The notes beneath the pieces are model-generated. The model worked only from the letters and a program-made list of their open reading frames with translations. It had not been told where the DNA came from and made no database searches. Of a stretch of DNA of 24,842 nt, positions 16,671 through 23,596 are shown piece after piece. Numbering within the stretch: the first letter of the stretch is position 1; every line of letters starts with the position of its first letter. Made by a program: the position numbers and the translations under genes. The stretch comes from CAYOBW01 sp964402115. GTDB taxonomy: Bacteria; Verrucomicrobiota; Kiritimatiellia; UBA8416; CAYOBW01. Location: contig CAYOBW010000087.1 of the NCBI GenBank assembly GCA_964402115.1, positions 1-24,842 on the forward strand. Direction: 5' to 3'.

Positions 16671-19600
16671 ATGAGCAAAACCATCTCGGGGTTTCTTCTC
16701 GCGGGGCTTCTGGCGGCGGGCGTGTGGGCGGTGGACGGCGCCGTCGCGGCCGTGCTGCTGACGGACAACTACACGGCGGCCGGCAATCCGAATACCCTCG
16801 ACCTGAACTACAACATAGCCGCGCGCCAGGCGGGCTCGCTGGCCACGGTCACATATACGGCCAGCGGTAACTGCCAGGTTGGCAATCCCACCGGCGGCAT
16901 TGACGGCGGCAACTACCTGCTGGTGGCCTCTGGCGGCAGGGCCCCGCTGAACTACAACTTCAAGACGGCGATGGGCCCGCTTACGGTCGGCGTTTACATG
17001 GCTCCGAACGTCGGCAGCAACGGCGACCGCAGCCATTGGGCGGGCATTACCTTCGGAACGTCCGACGCCAACAAGACGCGATACGTCAACGAGCCACAGG
17101 TTCCCTTCGGCATTCTGTTTCGCGGCAACGGGCAGATTCAGACGTTCAGCAGCGGCGCCGACATCACCGCCCTGGGGTTGGGGGTGAGCTACTGGGATCC
17201 CGCCGCGCCGAACGCCAACCATACGACCGATTTGAACTACATCCAGTTCGTCATCAGCGACATTGCCGGGACAGGTTCCGCCTTCGGCAGCGGCGGAACC
17301 GCGGTTCGCGTCTACGCAGGCGCGACGCTCATTCACACCTACTGGTCGAGCGGCGGCGGGCTTTCTGCCGCTTTCACGGAGGGCAACGTGGCGTTCGAGT
17401 GCTCGGACATCGCCGGATTCGACAATCTCTCGATCAGCACGAGTACTGCGGCTTCCGTCACGCCCGGCGTCTTCTCATCGGCTTACCTCGGGTCGGGCAA
17501 CCTGGACGCCAGCGTCGGGCTCGACGCCGGCAAGACCTTCGTGAACGCCGTCAACCTCAAGGGCTCCGCGTTGGCCATCAACGGCGTGAACTTTGCCGCG
17601 AGCACGGCCGGCAACCCCACGGGCCCGGGCTGGTCCCTGAATGGCCCGGGGAGCATCTGGGGGTCGACGGCCTGGGGCGCCATCGCCGGCGCACTCGGAT
17701 CGACCATCGCCGGGAGCCTGTGCTCGGACTTCATCTACGGCGGCAATCCGGCGGTACTCACGCTGGCCGGACTGACGGCGGGTCAGACCTACACCATTAC
17801 GTTCTACAACGCTTCCTGGGAGGGGGCGGGCAATCGGGTCCAGAACGTCACTTCGGCGAGCGGGGCCACGACTGTCTACGATGAAGACATGGGGTCAAGC
17901 GGGGGGGGGTACCTGAACGTCCTGCGCTACACGTTCCAGTGCGGAGTCGCCATGGAGAGGCTGACCATCTCGCCCCAGGTCCCAGCCAATACGCTGCATA
18001 TGTACGGCTTCAGCACCGAGCAGACGTTCAACAAGACGTGGAGCAGCGGCGCCGACTGGACCAGCGCGGCGTGGGCGCCGGCGGGCGCGCCCAACGCGGT
18101 TGGCGCCAACGCCTCGTTTGCCTCGCAGGGCTCGCCCACGGTTCTCAATCTCGACGATAATCAGACGGTGGGGCACCTGCAGTTCGACGGGGCCAACGCC
18201 TGGACGCTTTCCACGGCGAACAGCAAGACGCTGACCCTGCAGGCCGACCCGGGCGCCGTCAGCGTGCTGAGCGTGCCCTCGGGCACGCACACGGTCGCGG
18301 CTCCCGTCGCGTTGAACAGCGAGGCCGTCAAGTTCGGCGCTGGCACGCTGGTGCTGGCCAATGCCTCCGGCGCCAGTCGCCTGACCATCGGCGCGGGCAC
18401 CCTGCAGTTCGGCGACGCGTCGGCCGCCAGCACGTTCAACGGCAACATCACCAACCGGGCCGCGCTCGTGTTCGCCGACCCCACCAGCCGGGTCTACTCC
18501 GGCGCCATCAGCGGGGCGGGAACCGTCACCAAGGCGGGCGCGGGCACGCTGACGCTGCTCACCTCTCAGGTGTACAGAGGTAACACGTTCATCGGCGGGG
18601 GCACCTTGCGCCTGGGCGGCCCGGCTCCGGCCGTCCAGAATGGCACGCTCGAGAGTCCGGCGATGGGCGCCAACAGTTACACCTACTACAGCACCCTGTC
18701 ACCCGTCCAGAAGGCGGCGTTTGTCTGGGCCAGCATCAATAACGGAGGGACAGGCGGTGCGCTGCTGAACAACAGTACGGCGTGGGGCTACACGATGCCC
18801 TATCCGTCGCCCAGCCAGATGTTCAGTTTGCAGAAGGACAGCACGCTCGCCGAATCGCTCTACTTTGTGCCCGGCAAGTACACAATCAGTTGGTCGCACG
18901 CGCGCCGCGGCGCCCAGGTTAACCCGTACTACTTTCAACTGAACGGCGTGAGCCAGGGCTCCACGTTTTCCGCGGCAAGCGCGGCGTGGGCCACGGTTGG
19001 CGCGAACTTCGTCATTGACACGGCGGGCACGTACTCCATCGGCTTCCTCGGGACTTCGTTGCTGTCTGACAGCAGCGTGGGGATCGACAACATCAGCTTG
19101 AGTGGAGGCGTCCAATTGCCTTCCGGCGCCGTGGTCAGCATCACGTCCGCGGGAGCCGCCCTCGACCTGAACGGCAACAGCCAGACGCTCGCGTCACTGA
19201 CCGGTGTGGCGGGCACCCAGCTCCTGCTGGGCGCGGGGACGCTGACTGTCGGCAACAGCGCCGCGAACGCTTTCGCGGGGCAGGTCACGGGTGCGGGCGG
19301 CGTGGCTCTGCAGGGCAGCGGTACGTTCGACTTGTCGGGCACGACCAGCACCTACGGCGGCGTCACGACGTTTGCGGGGGGCATCGTGAACGTGGCCTCG
19401 CTGGGCAACTACAGCCAGAGCTGCAGCCTTGGCAGCCGGGCGTCAGCCGCGGATGTTCCCACGGACATTGGCCTGCTCTTCCGCGGCGGCACGCTGCAGT
19501 ACACGGGCGCCACGGCGCAGAGCACGGACCGCGCGATCCGCATCAGCACGATCGGCGGCGCGACGCTGGATGCCTCGGGTAGCGCGCCGGGCGCGACGCT

Positions 19601-20168
19601 GAGCTTCACCGCCGCCTCGTCCCCGGACTTCTACGAGAATGCGGGCGCGCGCACGCTGACCCTGACCGGCAGCAACACGGGTGCCAACACGTTTGCGCTG
19701 GCCATCACCGAGACTGGCGGCAGCACCAGCCTGACCAAGTCGGGCGTCGGCACCTGGGTGCTCACCGGGAACAACGTTTTCACCGGGCTCACCACGATCA
19801 ACGCCGGCACGCTGCGGCTCGGGGCCACCGGCGCGCTGAAGCAGATCAACCCCGTTCTCCTGAACGGCGGCACGCTGGACATCGGCTCGAGCGGCTACAC
19901 GCTCGGCGCCCTGGCCGTGACCGGTTCCAGCACGCTTAACCTGGGCACGGGCAGTGTCGTCTTCCTGGACAGCGCGGCCCAGGCCTGGACGGGGCACCTG
20001 ACCCTGACGGGTACGCTGGGCCCGACCTCCCTGCGGTTCGGCAACGGCCCCGGCGCTTTGACGCCCGCGCAACTGCGGGCGATCAGTTTTGGCGACAAAC
20101 CCGTGGCCATCGATGCGAACGGTTACATCTACAGAACCCCGCAGGGCACGTGGTTCCATGTGCGGTGA
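16671..20168 (+). CDS. Secreted autotransporter-type beta-strand repeat protein with LamG-like domain and domain A
   Basis: The 1165-residue product starts at an ATG about nine bases after GAGGGAGA. A signal peptide covers about 1-27 (ending AVAA). Residues 28-260 are a LamG-like domain related to the C-terminal domain of both neighbouring secreted proteins (RQAGSLATVTYT, FGILFRGNG, FDNLSIS). Domain A follows (about 263-452, with NGVNF, FIYGGNPAVLTL and TFYNASWEGAGNRV). From 454 the sequence becomes Gly/Thr/Ser-rich beta strands with two autotransporter-associated repeats (PATR, about 615-650 and 1019-1052: LTKSGVGTWVLTGNN, INAGTLRLG). A galactose-binding-like domain (about 654-813) interrupts the helix. 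No outer-membrane beta-barrel is present at the C-terminus, and the end is TWFHVR where PATR proteins often carry PEP-CTERM. It is probably surface-attached or released. Confidence 0.88.
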   Translation: MSKTISGFLLAGLLAAGVWAVDGAVAAVLLTDNYTAAGNPNTLDLNYNIAARQAGSLATVTYTASGNCQVGNPTGGIDGGNYLLVASGGRAPLNYNFKTAMGPLTVGVYMAPNVGSNGDRSHWAGITFGTSDANKTRYVNEPQVPFGILFRGNGQIQTFSSGADITALGLGVSYWDPAAPNANHTTDLNYIQFVISDIAGTGSAFGSGGTAVRVYAGATLIHTYWSSGGGLSAAFTEGNVAFECSDIAGFDNLSISTSTAASVTPGVFSSAYLGSGNLDASVGLDAGKTFVNAVNLKGSALAINGVNFAASTAGNPTGPGWSLNGPGSIWGSTAWGAIAGALGSTIAGSLCSDFIYGGNPAVLTLAGLTAGQTYTITFYNASWEGAGNRVQNVTSASGATTVYDEDMGSSGGGYLNVLRYTFQCGVAMERLTISPQVPANTLHMYGFSTEQTFNKTWSSGADWTSAAWAPAGAPNAVGANASFASQGSPTVLNLDDNQTVGHLQFDGANAWTLSTANSKTLTLQADPGAVSVLSVPSGTHTVAAPVALNSEAVKFGAGTLVLANASGASRLTIGAGTLQFGDASAASTFNGNITNRAALVFADPTSRVYSGAISGAGTVTKAGAGTLTLLTSQVYRGNTFIGGGTLRLGGPAPAVQNGTLESPAMGANSYTYYSTLSPVQKAAFVWASINNGGTGGALLNNSTAWGYTMPYPSPSQMFSLQKDSTLAESLYFVPGKYTISWSHARRGAQVNPYYFQLNGVSQGSTFSAASAAWATVGANFVIDTAGTYSIGFLGTSLLSDSSVGIDNISLSGGVQLPSGAVVSITSAGAALDLNGNSQTLASLTGVAGTQLLLGAGTLTVGNSAANAFAGQVTGAGGVALQGSGTFDLSGTTSTYGGVTTFAGGIVNVASLGNYSQSCSLGSRASAADVPTDIGLLFRGGTLQYTGATAQSTDRAIRISTIGGATLDASGSAPGATLSFTAASSPDFYENAGARTLTLTGSNTGANTFALAITETGGSTSLTKSGVGTWVLTGNNVFTGLTTINAGTLRLGATGALKQINPVLLNGGTLDIGSSGYTLGALAVTGSSTLNLGTGSVVFLDSAAQAWTGHLTLTGTLGPTSLRFGNGPGALTPAQLRAISFGDKPVAIDANGYIYRTPQGTWFHVR

Positions 20169-20235
20169 GGGGCCGGGGTTGGGATGGCAGGCGCGGTTTG
20201 TTCGTGAAGCAGGGGTTGTGGAAGGGAAACAGGTA

Positions 20236-22623
20236 ATGAGCATCGGATTAGCGGCAAGATCCAGCGTGTGGTTGGGCGCCCTGGCGTTTTCCGGGATGGC
20301 CTGGGGCGGGACGCTTAACGTGGCTTCGTGGAACAACGATGGCGACATCGGCATCGACCGGCTCAAGACCTACACCCACAAGATCAACTTCCGCCACGAC
20401 GACGGCGCGCAGGGCGCGGCGGTCGTCAACGGCGTGACGTTCACCGGCACCGCCGGCACGACCAGCGGGGCGAATTGGTCCCTGGCGGGTACCTCGGCCA
20501 ACGTCTACAACAACGGCAGCGGCATCCCCAACAACGGCGGCAAGCTGGTGACGGACTTCTTCTACATCGCCGGCGGGCCAGTGAGCGCAGCCTCCACGGT
20601 AACCCTGACGGGACTCACCCCGGGGCAGGTCTATCTCACGGCGTTCTACAACCGCGCATGGGGCGGCGCAGGAACGCGGGTGATCGAGTTCAAGCCGAGC
20701 GATACGGGGGTGGGCACGCTCCTCGATCAGAACGCCGGCGACACCTCGTCGCGGTGGCTGTACGCGTTCACTGCCCCGCCCTCGGGCACGATCAGCTACG
20801 CCTTCGCGTCGACCGCCGACAACGCCTCCTATCACCAGTACGCGTTCAGCAACGAAGAGGTCCCCGCTGCTCCGAGTGTGCCGACCATCGTGAACGCCGG
20901 GTTCGAGTACGCCGACGGGTTCGCCTATCCCGGCTACGGCAAGCCGGCCGGCTGGACGTCGAGCAACCCCACGGCAACCGGCGTCAACACCGCGGCCGGC
21001 CCGTTCGCGAGCAACGGCGCCATTCCTGAGGGTACCCAGGTGGGCTTGATCCAGACAGCCAACTCGCTCCGCCAGATCGTGGGAGGCTTCACAGTCGGCG
21101 GCCGGTACATGGTCTCCTGCCGCTGCAACGCACGCGACGGAAATCAGCCGACGCTGAAGATAAGCGTCGGCGGCACCCAGGTTTGGATCGGTTCCTTCGG
21201 CGCTGTGGGGGGCGCGAACGGGTACTACCTCGCGGCGGGGCTGTATACCGCCACGGCGACATCGGCCGAGCTGAAGATCGAGAACACGCAGTCCGGGTAC
21301 GACAACACTGTGCTGATAGATGACGTGCGCATCGGGGCCGTGGCGGATGCGTGGACCCTGGCCAGTCTGACCGGCGACGCCGACAGCCGCATAGTCCAGA
21401 AGGCGTTCTACACGCACATGCTCGACACCGCGGGCACCGCCGGCGGCCGCTCGGTCAACGGCGTGCAGTTCGAGCGGCCGGCGGCGCCCGTGGGCGGCAG
21501 CGTGTCGGGGTCGAACTGGAGCATGACCGGCGTTCCCAGCGGCGTGGGCAGTCAGCCGCCCGCGGGGGTGTCCGGCAATATCCGGACCATTCTTTCCGAC
21601 TTCTGGTACAACGGCTTCCCGGAGACCGTCACGCTCAGCGGCCTGCTGGCCGGTAGTTCGTACGTCGCCACGTTTCACGGCTATGCCTACGGCGGGGCGG
21701 GCGGCCGCGGCGTGGACCTGCGCACGGACGATGGGAACGGCGGGCCGACGCTCGACACGCTGCGGTTCGACCAGAACTACACCGGCGCTGGAAACGGCAA
21801 CCTGCTCGAGTACGCGTACACCGCGCCGGCCAGCGGCAAGATCCGCTTCTCGTTTGCCCCGGTGTCCGGAACGTTTCACCAGTATTCCGTCTGCAACCGC
21901 TACTTGATTGCCACCAACCGCACGGTTCTGTTTGCGGAGAGTTTCAACTCCGGCACGCAGGAGACCGATATCAACACGGGTCGCGCCGCCCGCCAGAGTG
22001 GCGCGCTGGCGCCGCTGACCTATACGCAGGGCGGGCCGGCCAATGGTCACCAGGTTGGCGACCCCACAACCCGTCACCCGAATACGCTGGAACTTCTCAG
22101 TGCCGGCTGGGCTGGCATTGACCGCAACTTCCGGGGCGGGGACACCCTGCGGGGGCTGACGATCAACTTCGACATGGACCCCAACTGGGCGGCCAACGGG
22201 AGCTGGGGCGCCATCTGCGTGGGCGCCGACGATTTCGGCAGCGGCGGCACCGCAGGCTGGGTCAACCGCGGCGGCGCGCATTTCGGCGTCCTGTTCCGCG
22301 GCAACGGCACCCTGCAGGCGTTTGACGGTGGCACCAACCTGACGCCGTCCGAGCCCAGCTGGGGCGGCACGGCCGGCGTGCTGCACCACTTCAGGGTGGC
22401 CATCACCGACCCGGTGAACAGCAACCCGTTCGACGGTATCGGCTCGACCAAGATCGAGATCTTCGTCGACGGGGGCCTGACGCCGGTCTACACCTACACG
22501 AAGACGGGCGGCGGCTACGCCAACAATTACATCAACTTCCAGGGAATCGACAGCCGGACCGAGGTCGACAACCTCCTGATCGAGACCGTTCCGACCCAGG
22601 GCTCGGTGTTCATGGTCCGCTGA
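20236..22623 (+). CDS. Secreted mosaic protein (domain A, NxGFE domain, domain A, LamG-like domain)
   Basis: I chose the ATG at 20236 because it gives a compact signal peptide (residues 1-24, cut near AWG). The frame is open upstream to 20089, but that part overlaps the preceding gene. GAAGGGA lies about eight bases upstream. The 795-residue protein contains domain A (about 26-210, ending YAFSNEEV), an NAGFE beta-sandwich (about 216-369, ending IDDVRI), a second domain A (about 371-557), and a LamG-like domain (about 564-785: RQSGALAPLTYTQGG, FGVLFRGNG, VDNLLIET). It ends GSVFMVR. Residues from 216 on parallel the 14657-16537 product along its whole length, so the two are duplicates. Only 67 bases separate it from the preceding gene, and I see no promoter there, so co-transcription is likely. 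Confidence 0.88.
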   Translation: MSIGLAARSSVWLGALAFSGMAWGGTLNVASWNNDGDIGIDRLKTYTHKINFRHDDGAQGAAVVNGVTFTGTAGTTSGANWSLAGTSANVYNNGSGIPNNGGKLVTDFFYIAGGPVSAASTVTLTGLTPGQVYLTAFYNRAWGGAGTRVIEFKPSDTGVGTLLDQNAGDTSSRWLYAFTAPPSGTISYAFASTADNASYHQYAFSNEEVPAAPSVPTIVNAGFEYADGFAYPGYGKPAGWTSSNPTATGVNTAAGPFASNGAIPEGTQVGLIQTANSLRQIVGGFTVGGRYMVSCRCNARDGNQPTLKISVGGTQVWIGSFGAVGGANGYYLAAGLYTATATSAELKIENTQSGYDNTVLIDDVRIGAVADAWTLASLTGDADSRIVQKAFYTHMLDTAGTAGGRSVNGVQFERPAAPVGGSVSGSNWSMTGVPSGVGSQPPAGVSGNIRTILSDFWYNGFPETVTLSGLLAGSSYVATFHGYAYGGAGGRGVDLRTDDGNGGPTLDTLRFDQNYTGAGNGNLLEYAYTAPASGKIRFSFAPVSGTFHQYSVCNRYLIATNRTVLFAESFNSGTQETDINTGRAARQSGALAPLTYTQGGPANGHQVGDPTTRHPNTLELLSAGWAGIDRNFRGGDTLRGLTINFDMDPNWAANGSWGAICVGADDFGSGGTAGWVNRGGAHFGVLFRGNGTLQAFDGGTNLTPSEPSWGGTAGVLHHFRVAITDPVNSNPFDGIGSTKIEIFVDGGLTPVYTYTKTGGGYANNYINFQGIDSRTEVDNLLIETVPTQGSVFMVR

Positions 22624-22653
22624 CCGCGCGCGTCAGCCTCCCGCCAGTCGCAT

Positions 22654-22677
22654 CCGCCGCCTTACGGCGGCAGCTAC
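22654..22677 (-). repeat. GTAG-headed hairpin (REP-like), family CTGCCGCC
   Basis: The plus strand reads GCCGCC (22656-22661), TTAC, GGCGGC (22666-22671), AG and CTAC (22674-22677). On the minus strand this is GTAG, CT, then a perfect six-pair stem with a GTAA loop. Confidence 0.75.
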
Positions 22678-22717
22678 GCGGCAGCGCCCTCTTCCGGCCC
22701 GCACCCCGCCCCACATG

Positions 22718-22739
22718 GGTCGGGATCGCAATCCCGACC
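22718..22739 (+). repeat. Palindromic repeat, family GGTCGGGAT
   Basis: GGTCGGGAT (22718-22726), CGCA loop and ATCCCGACC (22731-22739) pair perfectly over nine positions. It matches the elements at 10266 and 10331. The head is ATGG, a degenerate GTAG. Confidence 0.75.
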
Positions 22740-22772
22740 TCCTCGCCTGTCACGCCGAATCTCGCTCTCCCC

Positions 22773-22797
22773 GTAGCTGCCGCCGTGAGGCGGCGGA
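22773..22797 (+). repeat. GTAG-headed hairpin, family CTGCCGCC
   Basis: GTAG (22773-22776), CT, GCCGCC (22779-22784), GTGA loop and GGCGGC (22789-22794). It is the same element as at 22654-22677 but in the opposite orientation. Confidence 0.75.
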
Positions 22798-22819
22798 CGG
22801 CGTCCGCTCAAGATCCCGT

Positions 22820-22843
22820 CCCCCTCCTCACGGCGGGGGCTAC
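22820..22843 (-). repeat. GTAG-headed hairpin, family CCCCCGCC
   Basis: The plus strand reads CCCCCTCC (22820-22827), TCAC, GGCGGGGG (22832-22839) and CTAC (22840-22843). Seven of eight stem positions pair. On the minus strand it starts with GTAG and has the loop GTGA. Confidence 0.6.
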
Positions 22844-22869
22844 ACGCTCCACACTCTCTTCCCTCCCCC

Positions 22870-22892
22870 GTAGCTGCCGCGTAAGGCGGCGG
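22870..22892 (+). repeat. GTAG-headed hairpin, family CTGCCGCC
   Basis: GTAG (22870-22873), CT, GCCGC (22876-22880), GTAA loop and GGCGGC (22885-22890). One C of the left arm is missing compared with the other copies. It forms an inverted pair with the next element, 22 bases on. Confidence 0.72.
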
Positions 22893-22913
22893 ACAAGCCG
22901 CTTGCCGATGCCG

Positions 22914-22938
22914 TCCGCCGCCTTATAGCGGCAGCTAC
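22914..22938 (-). repeat. GTAG-headed hairpin, family CTGCCGCC
   Basis: The plus strand reads GCCGC (22917-22921), C, TTATA, GCGGC (22928-22932), AG and CTAC (22935-22938). Head to head with the preceding copy, it resembles the paired REP units called BIMEs. Confidence 0.7.
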
Positions 22939-22965
22939 GCGGAGGGCAGGGGTGCGGGAGTCAGC

Positions 22966-23445
22966 TCACCGCCGGGCGCGGAAGAAGGCTTGCAGGATGG
23001 CAGCGCATTCCTCCTGCAGGATGCCGGAGATGACTTCGCAGCGGTGGTTGAGGGTGGGGTGGTTCAGGATGTTGAACTGCGAGACGGCGCCGCCCCGCTG
23101 GAGGTCGGGCGCCCCGAATACCACCACCGGGATGCGCGACAGGACGATGGCGCCCGCGCACATGGCGCAGGGCTCCTTGGTGACGTAGAGCGTGGTGTTG
23201 ACCAGGCGCCAGTCGCCCAAAGCGCCGGCCGCCTGCGTGATGGCGATCATTTCCGCGTGCGCCGTGGCGTCCTTCAGCATCTCCACCTGATTGTGGGCGC
23301 GGGCGATAACCCGCTGCGGCGCCTCCGGGGCGTTCGGATCGGCGTGCACAATCACGCAGCCGGTCGGCACCTCGTCACGCTCCAGCGCCACCTGGGCCTG
23401 GGCGAGGGCCATCCGCATAAAGTAGTCGTGTCCTTTGGTTTGCAT
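22966..23445 (-). CDS. tadA: tRNA-specific adenosine deaminase (A34 to inosine)
   Basis: The product is 159 residues from the ATG at 23445, a normal TadA length. The frame is open 56 codons further upstream, but those residues do not resemble TadA and would overlap the dnaX start. The zinc deaminase signature is complete: H63-A-E65 (TAHAEMIAI) supplies one ligand and the proton-shuttle glutamate, and P92-C93-AM-C96 supplies the two cysteines (EPCAMCAGAIVLSRI). The enzyme deaminates the wobble adenosine of tRNA-Arg(ACG), allowing one tRNA to read three arginine codons. The C-terminal helix carries CAAILQAFFRARR. It is divergent from dnaX, with 151 bases between the two starts, and convergent with the secreted-protein cluster. 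A general cytidine/guanine deaminase is less likely because of the length and the PCAMC context. Confidence 0.94.
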   Translation of the reverse strand: MQTKGHDYFMRMALAQAQVALERDEVPTGCVIVHADPNAPEAPQRVIARAHNQVEMLKDATAHAEMIAITQAAGALGDWRLVNTTLYVTKEPCAMCAGAIVLSRIPVVVFGAPDLQRGGAVSQFNILNHPTLNHRCEVISGILQEECAAILQAFFRARR

Positions 23446-23455
23446 AACGCCGTGT

Positions 23456-23484
23456 ACTGTGCCGCAGGGATATCTGCTTGTCAA
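23456..23484 (-). promoter_or_regulatory. Candidate tadA promoter
   Basis: Read on the minus strand, a perfect TTGACA (23484-23479) is followed after 17 bases by CACAGT (23461-23456), a poor -10. Transcription would begin only a few bases before the ATG at 23445, so the messenger would be almost leaderless. No good ribosome binding site is seen before that ATG, which is consistent with this. Confidence 0.35.
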
Positions 23485-23596
23485 ATGCCGTCCAAGCGGG
23501 CATGCTTTCCCGCGTTGTGCTTTCGCCCCTGTCGCCGGCTCTCCGGCCTGCATGGTTTGTGGCGGCGAAGGACACACGGGAATCAGGACGACGCAG

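Larger units (their letters stand above)
22624..22965. other. Convergent intergenic gap filled with palindromic repeats
   Basis: This gap lies between the ends of two convergent genes and contains at least six hairpins in both orientations. No gene is supported. The hairpins could slow transcription from both sides, but none has the T-run of an intrinsic terminator. Confidence 0.7.

Noticed and set aside
14693..22389. Minus-strand open frames opposite the three downstream secreted proteins (for example 14693-16606 and 20248-22389)
   Set aside because: Same reason: low-complexity antisense of well-supported genes.
22624..22965. CRISPR array in the repeat-rich gap
   Set aside because: Units differ in orientation and stem family, spacing is irregular, and there are no equal-length unique spacers and no cas genes.
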